Source: Rheinheimera pleomorphica (GTDB lineage Bacteria > Pseudomonadota > Gammaproteobacteria > Enterobacterales > Alteromonadaceae). Taken from it: 64,000 nucleotides of DNA. How positions within the stretch are numbered: position 1 is the first letter of the stretch; each line of letters opens with the position of its first letter. Below, piece by piece: positions 16,923-25,054 of the stretch. The stretch is taken from positions 393,223-457,222 of the forward strand of contig NZ_SIRR01000007.1 of assembly GCF_011634895.1 (NCBI RefSeq), read 5' to 3'. The notes under the pieces are model-generated. The model searched no databases. It worked only from the letters and a program-made list of their open reading frames with translations, and was not told where the DNA came from. Made by a program: the position numbers and the translations under genes.

Positions 16923-18389
16923 ATGAAACAACCTAAGTTATCTTTCTGGCAGATTTGGAACCTCAGCTTCGGCTTTTTAGGGGTGCAAATTGGTTTTGCG
17001 CTGCAAAACGGCAACGTTAGCCGCATTTTGTCAGATTTAGGCGCCGATTTATCGTCGCTATCGTTATTCTGGCTGGCGGCGCCGATAATGGGCCTGCTGG
17101 TGCAGCCAATTGTTGGTGCTGCTTCTGATCGCACCTGGAATAAACTCGGCCGGCGCTTACCCTTTATGCTTGGCGGTGCTGTGATTGCGGCAGCAGCGAT
17201 GGTGTTACTGCCAAACTCGTCGATGGTGGTGGCCTTTATTCCGCCGATGTTATTTGGCTTGCTGATTTTCGCCATCAAGGATGCCGCTTTTAACGTCACG
17301 TTTCAGCCGTTTCGCTCCCTGGTATCGGACATGGTGCCACCAGAGCAGCGTAACCTGGGCTATTCGGTGCAAACCCTGCTGATTAATATCGGCGCCGTGT
17401 TTGGCTCAATTTTGCCGTTCGTGCTTACTAACGTAGTCGGGCTGGATAACGCTTCTAAAGCCGGCGAAGTAGCGCCTTCCGTAATCTGGGCTTTCTATAT
17501 TGGTGCAACGGTATTGCTGGGCAGCGTATTGTGGACAGTGTTTCGCACCAAAGAGTACGCGCCAGAGCAATACTATGCCTACAAAGGCCTGGACAGCGAA
17601 GCACAGGCACTGGCCGAACAGGTGCGTAAATCCCGTAGCCTGGGCGAGAAGTTAAGCGACTTCTGGCAAACTATGCTCAGCATGCCAAAGATTATGAAAC
17701 AACTGGCACTGGTGCAGTTTTTCAGCTGGTTTGCGCTGTTTATTATGTGGACTTACTTCCCGGCGGCCATTGCGCAAAACACCTGGGGTGTCGGGGTAGA
17801 GTGGTATAACGGCGATTATATTAAGCAAATGGGCGGCGTACCGGCGCATATCGCCGCGGCCAAAGGCGCGGCCGGTGACTGGGTGGGTATTTTATACGCC
17901 GGCTACTCGCTGTTTGCGGTGATGTTCTCACTGGTCATGGCGAAATTAGCTAACCTGTTTGGCCGCAAATTTGTCTACTCATTTTCACTATTAGCCGGTG
18001 GCCTGGGCTATTTAAGCTTTGTGCTGTTTACTGACCCCAGCATGACGCATGTAAACCTGTTAATTACCCAGGTAGAAATTCCTAAAGGCGCGCTGGGGCT
18101 GATGCTACCGATGGTCGGTGTCGGTATTGCATGGGCAGCCATTTTAGCCATGCCCTATGCGATACTGGCCGGTGCGTTACCGCCGGAGAAAACCGGTGTT
18201 TATATGGGGATTTTTAACTTTACCATCGCCGCACCACAAATTGTCTCAGGCTTAATTGCCGGCTGGATATTAGGCAGCGTATTTGACAACCATGCGGTGT
18301 ATATCGTGATGCTGGCGGGCGCTGCCATGGTACTGGGTGCCTTGTCGGTATGGCTGGTTAAAGAGCAGGAAGTCACAAGCACCAGCTAA
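16923..18389 (+). CDS. SLC45-like MFS sugar (maltose/maltodextrin) transporter
   Basis: 488 residues with about 12 hydrophobic helices. LSFGFLGVQIGFALQNGN is helix 1, and GAASDRTWNKLGRRLPF carries the family's D-x-x-x-x-x-G-R-R loop. The sequence resembles the SLC45/GPH-type sugar:H+ symporters found beside GH13/GH31 genes in Alteromonadales and Xanthomonas. It would carry maltose or short maltodextrins across the inner membrane, which is inference from context. A ribosome site GGGGAG stands before the ATG. Expression likely depends on the palindrome at 16820. Confidence 0.87.
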   Translation: MKQPKLSFWQIWNLSFGFLGVQIGFALQNGNVSRILSDLGADLSSLSLFWLAAPIMGLLVQPIVGAASDRTWNKLGRRLPFMLGGAVIAAAAMVLLPNSSMVVAFIPPMLFGLLIFAIKDAAFNVTFQPFRSLVSDMVPPEQRNLGYSVQTLLINIGAVFGSILPFVLTNVVGLDNASKAGEVAPSVIWAFYIGATVLLGSVLWTVFRTKEYAPEQYYAYKGLDSEAQALAEQVRKSRSLGEKLSDFWQTMLSMPKIMKQLALVQFFSWFALFIMWTYFPAAIAQNTWGVGVEWYNGDYIKQMGGVPAHIAAAKGAAGDWVGILYAGYSLFAVMFSLVMAKLANLFGRKFVYSFSLLAGGLGYLSFVLFTDPSMTHVNLLITQVEIPKGALGLMLPMVGVGIAWAAILAMPYAILAGALPPEKTGVYMGIFNFTIAAPQIVSGLIAGWILGSVFDNHAVYIVMLAGAAMVLGALSVWLVKEQEVTSTS

Positions 18390-18419
18390 ACCGTTCAAGG
18401 GGTCAGAGCAGTTGAAATG

Positions 18420-18441
18420 AAGGCACCAGAGCAGGTGCCTT
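18420..18441 (+). terminator. Terminator of the MFS transporter gene
   Basis: AAGGCACC (18420-18427) pairs with GGTGCCTT (18434-18441) across AGAGCA, 31 bp after the stop. The downstream sequence CGTTGTTT is only moderately T-rich. It also lies 8 bp before the convergent VOC gene, so it may serve both. Confidence 0.7.
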
Positions 18442-18448
18442 CGTTGTT

Positions 18449-18820
18449 TCAGCGGTGCTGATCCAGCATAATCTGATTGCCGTCGGGATCTTCCAGTACG
18501 ATATGCGCCGGCCCTGTTGTGCTGTCATCGGCCCTTTGCAGCAGGGTAATACCCTGTGTCAGCAAGTGCTGTTGAATAGTGCGCACATCGGTAAATTCAG
18601 CCAGGTTTTGTGCGTTTTGATCCCAGCCCGGATTAAAGGTCAGGATGTTTTTGTCAAACATGCCCTGAAATAAACCAATTATCGTGTCGCCGTTTTTTAA
18701 AATTAGCCAGCCCTGGCTTTGCTCACCACCCATGGCAGTAAAGCCGAGTTTTTCATAAAAGGCTTTGGAGGCGGCAATATCCTTTACCGCTAAACTGACC
18801 GAAAAGGCACCCAGTTGCAT
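18449..18820 (-). CDS. VOC (glyoxalase/bleomycin-resistance) family protein
   Basis: 123 residues, the normal size for a single VOC domain. MQLGAFSVSLAVKDIAASKAFYEKLGF at the start and IVLEDPDGNQIMLDQ near the end are the two paired beta-alpha-beta-beta-beta modules. Metal ligands would include E in VLEDPDGN. It is the last gene of the leftward ArsR operon, where VOC proteins commonly accompany SRPBCC proteins. The substrate is unknown. Confidence 0.85.
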   Translation of the reverse strand: MQLGAFSVSLAVKDIAASKAFYEKLGFTAMGGEQSQGWLILKNGDTIIGLFQGMFDKNILTFNPGWDQNAQNLAEFTDVRTIQQHLLTQGITLLQRADDSTTGPAHIVLEDPDGNQIMLDQHR

Positions 18821-18851
18821 AACCGCGTCCTTGTTAACGTTTTTATCCAGT

Positions 18852-19415
18852 CTAGCCGCGGTTATAGGCTTCTGCCAGCCAGTGTTTTACGCTGTCATCG
18901 ATATCGGCCGCGCTGCTAAGGCGGATGCGGTGGCTGCACATGGCGTTAAAACTGCCGGAGGCTTCCAGTTTTCCGGTTGGCTCAAGGCCTTTTAAATTCA
19001 GGCCTAAATCGAGCCGGCTGGCTGTTGAAGGCTGTAGCAAAGCAAATTGCTTATTGCGCCGCAAGCTAACATAAGCTTTCTTCGGGCTAAGCTCGACATC
19101 ATCACCTAAGCTTTGCACAAAACTTATCAGTTCGTCGTACAGCGGTTTTAACCCCGCTTTAGCGCCGCTGTATTGCGCAGCCAGCAGATCCTCTGCCGCC
19201 GGTTCACCACCGGCCACGGCTTGTTTGGCGCGGTGGGCAATCAGATTGGCATTGCCATGGCCAAGGCCAAATTCGCTTTTCAGCCAGTTTACCAGTTCAC
19301 TGTGTTTGCTGAAGTTTTGGCTGCTGGCCAGCGCCAGCCACTCTGCCTGGTTTTTGCCGCTAGTTTGCTCCAGATTACGCCACTGGCTTTGTTCAGCTGC
19401 TGTTACGTCGGTCAT
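18852..19415 (-). CDS. DUF4287/DUF5655 domain protein
   Basis: 187 residues, no signal peptide. The N-terminal half (LEQTSGKNQAEWLAL, LVNWLKSEFGLGHGNANLIAHR) matches DUF4287. The C-terminal half (SLGDDVELSPKKAYVSLRRNKQFALL) matches DUF5655, a small domain probably binding DNA or nucleic acid. The two are frequently fused and sit beside ArsR/SRPBCC genes. The function is unknown. It is separated from the SRPBCC gene by 15 bp, so it is co-transcribed. Confidence 0.8.
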   Translation of the reverse strand: MTDVTAAEQSQWRNLEQTSGKNQAEWLALASSQNFSKHSELVNWLKSEFGLGHGNANLIAHRAKQAVAGGEPAAEDLLAAQYSGAKAGLKPLYDELISFVQSLGDDVELSPKKAYVSLRRNKQFALLQPSTASRLDLGLNLKGLEPTGKLEASGSFNAMCSHRIRLSSAADIDDSVKHWLAEAYNRG

Positions 19416-19430
19416 ATGGTTCTCCTTAAC

Positions 19431-19943
19431 TTATAGTGGCCAGTGTTCGGCGCGGGTGCGTTTGGGTAAAATAAAGCCCAGCTTGCTAAACAGGGCATAC
19501 ATAATGCGTGTGCCCAGTGTCGGCTTACCGGTTTCAACCACGGCTTTTAGCGTGTTCAGGATCATAGTGCTGCCGCCTTTCATATCTTTGGCGGTGCGGC
19601 TGCCGACCGGCAGATTGTCAACAATCAGGCTTACTTCAACACCTTGCTCTAGCTGCTTTAGCTGATAAGCTACTGTGCATTCCGGATCGTCATATTGGGT
19701 AAAGCGGAAGGTATGCACAAAGCGGTGCGGCGGCTCAAATTCGACCACCTTGCCAATAACTAGCACGTTGCGGCCATCACCGGTGCGCATTTGCAGGCTG
19801 GCGCCGGGCACCAGCGCCTGGGTATGCAGCCAGGCATTAAACACCGCCGCTTGTGGCTCGTCACTTTTCGTCAGCTCGCGCCAGATGGCTTCCAGCGTAC
19901 CGTTTATGACTATTTTTGAGACCAACCTGTTGCTATCCGTCAT
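19431..19943 (-). CDS. SRPBCC (AHSA1-like) protein
   Basis: 170 residues. VSKIVINGTLEAIWRELTKSDEPQAAVFN is the opening of an Aha1/CalC-type SRPBCC domain (first helix carries W). TFRFTQYDDPECTVAYQLKQLEQGVEVSLIV gives the central strands. The C-terminal 40 residues beyond the helix are longer than usual (LKAVVETGKPTLG). The start overlaps the upstream ArsR stop as ATGA, which couples the two. In such pairs the SRPBCC protein binds a hydrophobic effector; the ligand is unknown. Confidence 0.85.
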   Translation of the reverse strand: MTDSNRLVSKIVINGTLEAIWRELTKSDEPQAAVFNAWLHTQALVPGASLQMRTGDGRNVLVIGKVVEFEPPHRFVHTFRFTQYDDPECTVAYQLKQLEQGVEVSLIVDNLPVGSRTAKDMKGGSTMILNTLKAVVETGKPTLGTRIMYALFSKLGFILPKRTRAEHWPL

Positions 19944-20305
19944 ACCTTATCCTTTGTTCTTGTTGTTACTTTTTCTGCTGCAGTCTGGTTTTCTACCGCG
20001 TATTTCAACCGGGTAAGCTGGCTGGCCCAAAAGTCGCGGTACTGCTCGCTCCAGCGCTCGTGAATTAATTGTAGTGGCACGGCGTTTAAGTAAAGCGGCC
20101 GCTCGCGGCCCTGCCTGTGTGCAATCACCAGATCGGCATCCAGCAGTACCTGCAAATGCTTCATCAGGCCAATACGGCTGATGTCGAACTCGCTGAGTAA
20201 CTGGCTTAGCGTACAGCCGGGCCGGGCGGCGATAAGGTCCAGCAGCTGCCGACGGCTGCTGTTTGCCAGCGCCAGAAATACCGTATCAAGTTGTTGCTCG
20301 TTCAC
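19940..20305 (-). CDS. ArsR-family transcriptional repressor
   Basis: 121 residues. The winged helix covers about 8-85: DTVFLALANSSRRQLLDLIA, then LSQLLSEFDISRIGLMKHLQVL (recognition helix) and the wing LVIAHRQGRERPLYL. It lacks the metal-binding CxC of arsenic sensors, so it belongs to the SRPBCC-partnered group. It is the first gene of a four-gene leftward operon (ArsR, SRPBCC, DUF4287, VOC). The palindrome at 20320-20335 is a likely self-operator. Confidence 0.88.
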   Translation of the reverse strand: MNEQQLDTVFLALANSSRRQLLDLIAARPGCTLSQLLSEFDISRIGLMKHLQVLLDADLVIAHRQGRERPLYLNAVPLQLIHERWSEQYRDFWASQLTRLKYAVENQTAAEKVTTRTKDKV

Positions 20306-20319
20306 AATACCTCCAATAA

Positions 20320-20335
20320 GTAACCTAATGGTTAC
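20320..20335. promoter_or_regulatory. Candidate ArsR operator
   Basis: GTAACCTAATGGTTAC is an inverted repeat of GTAACC/GGTTAC with a 4-base centre, lying 15 bp upstream of the ArsR start. The position and AACC-N4-GGTT form are as expected for autoregulation by this ArsR subgroup. Confidence 0.55.
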
Positions 20336-20562
20336 CTATGGTGGTGAAACTGTCAAGTACGACCAGTAGAAAGCTAGCGCCCGTGCAATAGCCCAGTTAA
20401 GGCAATCCGTAGGCTAGTTTTTGGAAATTATGTTGAAATCTTAACTTAGCTCTTGTTAAGAAAGTGATTGGTTTATTTTGAATTTATATTTAGTTAATTA
20501 AATGTGTTATATTTGTGCTTGGTTATGGTTAGACTTCAAACTGATTGCATAAGGAATTACCT

Positions 20563-20895
20563 ATGGCAACGCCACAGCAAAAGCAACATGTACGGGAACT
20601 GATTAATACGCTTTATCACCGTGCCGGAGTTAAAGCCCAATTCCGGGGTGAGATAAATGAAGATGTTGCAGCAGTTGTTGGTCAGCTATTGACGGAGATC
20701 GGAACCTGCTCAGATGCGTTTCGTTGGGTGCCTAGGCCGACCGGCGGTAAAGCCAGTATTTTGTGGCTAGCTAAAAACATAACGAAAAGCGTAATGGCAG
20801 AGCTAAAACAGAAGCAATCAGTAACCTGCATGCGTGCTCGTATACTGCAGCATAAAACATCATTGGAGATGGCAGCGGCCGGATTGGCCTACTAA
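20563..20895 (+). CDS. Hypothetical protein, 110 aa
   Basis: Start chosen at ATG 20563 (MATPQQKQHVREL), 7 bases after AAGGA; an upstream ATG at 20545 has no ribosome site. The protein is basic and helical, with no signal peptide. KQHVRELINTLYHRAGVKAQFRGE and a C-terminal VMAELKQKQSVTCMRARIL suggest a nucleic-acid- or protein-binding helical domain, but I do not recognise a family. The region is more AT-rich than its neighbours. The gene precedes a lipoprotein gene by 13 bp. Confidence 0.55.
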   Translation: MATPQQKQHVRELINTLYHRAGVKAQFRGEINEDVAAVVGQLLTEIGTCSDAFRWVPRPTGGKASILWLAKNITKSVMAELKQKQSVTCMRARILQHKTSLEMAAAGLAY

Positions 20896-20908
20896 CTAAG
20901 GCGGATAC

Positions 20909-21478
20909 ATGATTAAACAACTATTATTGCTCTCTCTGCTTACCCTGTCTGCTTGCAGTTTACATGCGCAGCCATCTGTTACAAACTGGCCAGCATTTAA
21001 TTGCAACAGTGGCGATGTCACCATTACTTTTGTTGATCTACATATTTGCACTAATACCACAACCAACAGCAAAGTCGCGGTGTTAGCAGGTGTAATACCA
21101 ACTATGGTATTTGAACAAGGCGACAATCGCTTTGATGCGCTTAGCTATGAATCTGCCGATAAAGCATTGTCTGGCCTACCTGCTCACTTAGATGCAGCAA
21201 ATGCCAGTCAGGCGTTAGACACCTTGTTTTCCTGGCCTGATAGCTCAAATCTGACAGCCAAACAACAGGTACTGTTACAGGTATTTGGTATTGAGGCTAA
21301 TACCAAGCTTATGCAATTTAACAAACACAATATAGTAGCATATATACGGTTAAATGAGGGCGCTGCTGACAATACAGTTTTTATTATCGTTGGCGATAGC
21401 AACAATCTTTACCGCTTAATTGGCAATTTCGATGAAGTTGGCGTACAGCAATGGCTTCGCTCAATCAGTATTGAATAG
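20909..21478 (+). CDS. Hypothetical lipoprotein, 189 aa
   Basis: Lipobox LSAC follows the signal (C16). The body has three further cysteines (about 32, 48 and others), including FNCNSGDV and DLHICTNTTTN. The C-terminal half NTVFIIVGDSNNLYRLIGNFDEVGVQQWLRSI looks like a small alpha/beta domain. No family is recognised. It has a good ribosome site (AAGGCGG) 13 bp after the preceding gene, so the two are likely co-transcribed. The AT-rich composition fits the surrounding orphan cluster. Confidence 0.6.
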   Translation: MIKQLLLLSLLTLSACSLHAQPSVTNWPAFNCNSGDVTITFVDLHICTNTTTNSKVAVLAGVIPTMVFEQGDNRFDALSYESADKALSGLPAHLDAANASQALDTLFSWPDSSNLTAKQQVLLQVFGIEANTKLMQFNKHNIVAYIRLNEGAADNTVFIIVGDSNNLYRLIGNFDEVGVQQWLRSISIE

Positions 21479-21574
21479 GTTTAGCGCAATTCCTGATGAT
21501 CTGCAGTTTGAAACTTACGGTCACCTTTATTGCCACGATTGTGACAGCAGTGACGGCCGTAATGGGGTATCTCA

Positions 21575-22183
21575 ATGAAGCCAATATTAATTATCACCGG
21601 CTTACTGTTAACAGGCTTGCTGTTTTTTATCGATTCGCACGCTACACCTGCGCAGAAGCTTTGCCCGCCAGCAGAGTTCCTACTGCCAGGCGTGTCGGCG
21701 AGCACAGATCAGAACTTTGATATAGCGGACACGTATGAGGTCGCCAGCTTAATGTTTCCTGCCGAATATGTTGCCGGGCATGTGCCGGGTTATCACGCCG
21801 AAATAAACTGGTTAAATAACAACACGCTTAAACAGCCGCTTTACATCAATATCAGAACGGTACCAGCAAAAGCTTTTACTGTTAATCCATCAGCGGTAAG
21901 AGCAATAGCAGATCTGGACGCGAGTCTATATACCGATACACCATCTGACGAGTTTAGTTGGAATATCAGCCGCAGGGAAGGTGAAAACTTTGTTCCCTGG
22001 GGAAGCTGTAGTGATAATTTTAATGGTAGTCGAAGCTGCTTTCGTAACCTGAATGTGGGAAAGTATTGGTTAACCTACAACGTTGAAGCCGAAAACATTG
22101 CCGCATATCTGCAAATTGATCAGTTCTTAGTAACGCAGGTAACAGCGTGGAGTTGCAACCAACAGCGGCAAGTAGAAAATTAA
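21575..22183 (+). CDS. Hypothetical secreted protein, 202 aa
   Basis: The hydrophobic start MKPILIITGLLLTGLLFFIDSHAT is a signal peptide or anchor. The rest is beta-rich (YHAEINWLNNNTLKQPLYINI, YWLTYNVEAENIAAYLQID) with four cysteines (CPPAEF, CSDNFNGSRSC, WSCNQQ), which suggests two disulfides. No family is recognised. It follows the lipoprotein gene by about 100 bp without an evident terminator. Confidence 0.55.
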   Translation: MKPILIITGLLLTGLLFFIDSHATPAQKLCPPAEFLLPGVSASTDQNFDIADTYEVASLMFPAEYVAGHVPGYHAEINWLNNNTLKQPLYINIRTVPAKAFTVNPSAVRAIADLDASLYTDTPSDEFSWNISRREGENFVPWGSCSDNFNGSRSCFRNLNVGKYWLTYNVEAENIAAYLQIDQFLVTQVTAWSCNQQRQVEN

Positions 22184-22217
22184 ACAACTTAATCATCTAC
22201 AGCATTTTCTTCACTGC

Positions 22218-22982
22218 TCAAAAAAAGCGGCTCCAGGCTAAAAATGCCGAGACGCCGCTGTCACGGTCGGTCAGCGGGCTATTAGCGATGCTGTTGTCGT
22301 ACCAGTGGTACTGTATACCCAGCCGGGTTATGCCGCCAAAAAACACCGGGGTGCTAAGGGCGACGCCGGTGTGGTAGTTTACCGCAGAGTCAGCCCGGTA
22401 CGCAGGCCGCTCGGCGGTGACTTCTGTTTCGCGCACGCCGTAGTAGTAATTCACCAGTTTGCTGGAGGAATAACTTACCCCCACCTCCGGGCTAACTTGC
22501 AGTGGGCCAAAACGCAGGCCATAGCTAAATTTGAGCTTCAGTTCCTGGCCGTTCGAGTTGCCCAGCACATCGGTTAAGGCTTCGGTGTCCAGCGTCCAGT
22601 TATCAATGCGGTATTGCAGGCCAAGGCCGGCATCCAGCGAGCTTTTACGCTTCATGCCAACAAACACATCACTGTCGCCCTCGTCATAGCCAGCAAAGCG
22701 TGGGGAAAGTTTGGCGCTTAGGCTGACGTCATTGGCCTTGGCCAACTCATAGCTAACAAAAGGGCCGTATACCGATAACTTCTCGCCACGATATCCTAGC
22801 AGCGGCAACGGTATTACCCGGCGTTTATAACCGCGGTAAATCTCCTGGTTTATGCCAACGCCCACGCCATACAAAAAGCCCTGCGGTGGTTCGGCGCTGC
22901 GGTGTTGTTGGGCAAAGGCCGCTGTGCTTAACAGCGGCAGGCTACAAACAGCGACAAGCGCTAGTGGACGTATAACAGACAT
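22218..22982 (-). CDS. MipA/OmpV family outer-membrane protein
   Basis: 254 residues, signal peptide ending AAFAQ (about residue 25). FLYGVGVGINQEIYRGYKRRVIPLPLLGYRGEKLSVYGP is the conserved N-terminal barrel segment of MipA/OmpV, and the protein ends in FLAWSRFF, an aromatic last strand. It is a second MipA-family gene in the window, but unlike that at 10461-11330 it has no adjacent two-component system. The cargo is unknown. Confidence 0.85.
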   Translation of the reverse strand: MSVIRPLALVAVCSLPLLSTAAFAQQHRSAEPPQGFLYGVGVGINQEIYRGYKRRVIPLPLLGYRGEKLSVYGPFVSYELAKANDVSLSAKLSPRFAGYDEGDSDVFVGMKRKSSLDAGLGLQYRIDNWTLDTEALTDVLGNSNGQELKLKFSYGLRFGPLQVSPEVGVSYSSSKLVNYYYGVRETEVTAERPAYRADSAVNYHTGVALSTPVFFGGITRLGIQYHWYDNSIANSPLTDRDSGVSAFLAWSRFF

Positions 22983-23061
22983 AAGTTTCCCTTTATTCAG
23001 TCAGGCGTAGGCCAAGTGTGCCACGGTAATATCTTGTTTACTGTGACAAAGGGTAAACCGA

Positions 23062-23433
23062 TCAGTTAAGCGCGTGCTGCGAGATATGCCTGGATATCTC
23101 AACAATGGCGGCTTTACCGCTGAATTCAAACCGCACTTTACCCAGCGATGAAAAGTACAGCTCCAGTTCTGAGTCCAAATCAAAGGTGCCGGAAGTTTCT
23201 ACCGAATACGCCACAATGTTTTTATACGGCATAGAGGTGAAGTCTTTTTTGCTGCCGGTTAAGCCCTGCACATTTAGCGCAATAATGCGCTTGCTGGTAA
23301 ATACCACGCCATCACGCAGCGAGCTGTAGCTGTCGACAACCTGCTCGTCCGGCAGCAACAGCGCCGCTACTTTGTCGGCATAGTCGGGGTTTTGTTTTAG
23401 CTTAAACACGGTTTTGTTATCAAAGTCGATCAT
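23062..23433 (-). CDS. Bacterial PH domain protein (bPH_1-like)
   Basis: 123 residues, cytoplasmic. LLLPDEQVVDSYSSLRDGVVFTSKRIIALNVQG and MPYKNIVAYSVETSGTFDLDSELELYF are the two sheets of the bacterial PH fold, and the final ISRHISQHAL is the terminal helix. Bacterial PH domains assemble into rings and probably bind proteins rather than lipids. The gene stands alone. Confidence 0.78.
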   Translation of the reverse strand: MIDFDNKTVFKLKQNPDYADKVAALLLPDEQVVDSYSSLRDGVVFTSKRIIALNVQGLTGSKKDFTSMPYKNIVAYSVETSGTFDLDSELELYFSSLGKVRFEFSGKAAIVEISRHISQHALN

Positions 23434-23509
23434 GGCTGGTCCTTGTGCACTGTTTCGGGTAAGTGTAGCAGGCGTTCACTGCGCCAGACGCGGATCAGGC
23501 TGCGCGCAC

Positions 23510-23627
23510 TTAGCTAATACCCAGCAGTTGTTTTGCCTGTTCTGCACTTACCGTATTGCCATTACGAATATCCGCCAGTCCAGCTGCTACGGCCAAGATG
23601 TATCGCCAGCCGCACGGTGTCTTGCAT
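23510..23627 (-). pseudogene. Frameshifted small gene (possible antitoxin-like remnant)
   Basis: An ATG at 23627-23625 opens MQDTVRLAIHLG then stops. In the next frame, continuous from the same spot, AVAAGLADIRNGNTVSAEQAKQLLGIS runs to a TAA at 23510. Joining the two by one base gives a protein of about 38 residues with a helical N-terminus and the ADIRNG...SAEQAKQLLG ending seen in small antitoxin or stability proteins. The single-base shift makes it a probable decayed gene. A sequencing error cannot be excluded. Confidence 0.35.
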
Positions 23628-23670
23628 AATAGACAAATCGGCAAAACTCGGCGGCTACGAAACAATGGCC

Positions 23671-24021
23671 TCAGTTGTTTGATTTAATAACGTGATCAAA
23701 GCTACCCTTTCTAAATGCTGACTCGACGTAGTAGATAGTTTTCTCATAGATCCCCATCTGTACATCATCAAATTTTGCCTCATGTTCCTCATTAAACAGA
23801 GGGTGATCTTCGTCATAAAAGGGGTACATCAGCCGGGCTTTCTTTTTTTCTATTACCGCTAAATCAATCAGTGCTTCGGCTTCTTCTTCGCTTAAAAAAA
23901 TCGGTGGCACTGTATCAACGGCAGGGAAAGCTTCTTTCAGCGCTTCGTAGCCTTCTTTATGCACAATTTGAGCAATTTCCTCAACCAGTTCTACCGGCAT
24001 TACTACTTCACGCTTAATCAT
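23671..24021 (-). CDS. Acidic protein coupled to a Tse2-like toxin (probable immunity/antitoxin)
   Basis: 116 residues from the ATG overlapping the toxin stop as ATGA; a second ATG at codon 8 is possible. The protein is acidic and helical (VELVEEIAQIVHKEGYEALKE, FLSEEEAEALIDLAVIEKKKARLMY), with no signal peptide or membrane segment. An acidic small partner directly behind a toxin gene is the usual immunity arrangement. It is larger than Tsi2 and shows no clear sequence match to it, so the role rests on gene order and charge. Confidence 0.55.
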   Translation of the reverse strand: MIKREVVMPVELVEEIAQIVHKEGYEALKEAFPAVDTVPPIFLSEEEAEALIDLAVIEKKKARLMYPFYDEDHPLFNEEHEAKFDDVQMGIYEKTIYYVESAFRKGSFDHVIKSNN

Positions 24022-24512
24022 AAATTTACCACCTTGGACAAGGCTCCGGGATACGTCTCAATTATTTTTCCATACCTGTCTATCTTTATATCACAAGGCT
24101 TCATCAATGCGGCAAGTTCAGTAAGCAATGCCGTTAGTTCAAGCACCGTCATAGGCTTAGATACGTTTAGCAAGGGATGATCTTTATCCTTTATGTTAAA
24201 CACTAGATCACCCGGAATTTTGCTACCTTTAGGTATTACCCACACCTGGCCTTCCAAAGCCTTCTTTGCCAAAGTTTCAACGCTATCAGAAAAAGACAAA
24301 CCTTTAATAGGGTTAGGGTAAACCATCTCTAAGCCGGTGTCTGGATCAATACGAACATCCAAATCTTTCCTCCGTGGCCCATCGGCACGAGCGATCTTAG
24401 GAGAACTTGAATTACCGCCCCCTCTGAAAATCCCATGCAAGTTATTGTAAATTTTCCATATTTCGTTTGGTCCGACAGTAGTGAACTGTCCTTTTGATAA
24501 TAGAATTGACAT
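24018..24512 (-). CDS. Probable Tse2-type ADP-ribosyltransferase-like toxin
   Basis: 164 residues, about the length of Pseudomonas Tse2. Positions 54-62 (RIDPDTGLE), 89-103 (QVWVIPKGSKIPGDL) and 118-122 (SKPMT) match, from memory, the order and spacing of Tse2 segments (APDTGG, DFVIPDGTDIPPDL, AKPM). Tse2 is a cytoplasmic-acting toxin of a type VI secretion system with an ADP-ribosyltransferase-like fold, neutralised by a small immunity protein. No type VI genes are nearby, so it may be a stand-alone toxin-antitoxin unit. AGAGG precedes the ATG. The 3' end overlaps the partner gene (ATGA). Confidence 0.6.
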   Translation of the reverse strand: MSILLSKGQFTTVGPNEIWKIYNNLHGIFRGGGNSSSPKIARADGPRRKDLDVRIDPDTGLEMVYPNPIKGLSFSDSVETLAKKALEGQVWVIPKGSKIPGDLVFNIKDKDHPLLNVSKPMTVLELTALLTELAALMKPCDIKIDRYGKIIETYPGALSKVVNL

Positions 24513-24653
24513 AAAACCTCTTATTTTCGCAAAGTCTGAATTTTGTAAATCAAAATTAAGCTATCACAAATAACTATGATTTAACAAAATAAAAACATAA
24601 AATTCATGTTTATTTGCGTCTGAAAACGCCGAAACATTCAGGAATAAGATGTA

Positions 24654-24959
24654 ATGCCAAAAACTAAACTTGCCGTTAACTGGATTGAAGATAAACAGCC
24701 TGTACAACAAGGTATCTATTTGGTTGCTGTGCGCTATCAAACCGGCTTTGGCGCTTATGACGTTGTCGCATGGGATGGCGAGCAGTGGCAGTTAGACGCC
24801 TCCATCAATGTTGTCGGCTGGATAGTGTTTGATGACTTTCTAAAAAATCTGGATATCAGCTGGCCGGTATCAGATCAAAAAGGAGATGCGGCTTTTAAAG
24901 CCCGGTATGAGGCTGACAAAGATAACTTTAAGCCGGATGAGTTTGTTGAGGTTGAGTAA
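24654..24959 (+). CDS. Hypothetical protein, DUF551-like opening
   Basis: 101 residues. The start LAVNWIEDKQPVQQGIYLVAVRY and VVAWDGEQWQL resemble the tryptophan-rich opening of DUF551-type phage-associated proteins, but the match is partial. The C-terminal third is acidic (YEADKDNFKPDEFVEVE). No signal peptide. It is divergent from the toxin gene across an AT-rich 141-bp gap that probably holds both promoters. Confidence 0.5.
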   Translation: MPKTKLAVNWIEDKQPVQQGIYLVAVRYQTGFGAYDVVAWDGEQWQLDASINVVGWIVFDDFLKNLDISWPVSDQKGDAAFKARYEADKDNFKPDEFVEVE

Positions 24960-25054
24960 TTCATTAGCAATTGTCGCAGCATTTTGAACCATATAGTGGC
25001 TTTATACATGGTTTCAAGCGAAAGGCCACATAGCATAAGGTACACCACGCTAGA

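Noticed and set aside
21496..21720. Frame of 74 codons overlapping the start of the 202-residue secreted protein
   Set aside because: The first 30 residues look membrane-like, but the rest overlaps a better gene in another frame and no ribosome site is present.
24654..24959. DUF551-like gene as evidence of a phage remnant
   Set aside because: The match is only to the opening residues and no integrase, capsid or att site is seen.
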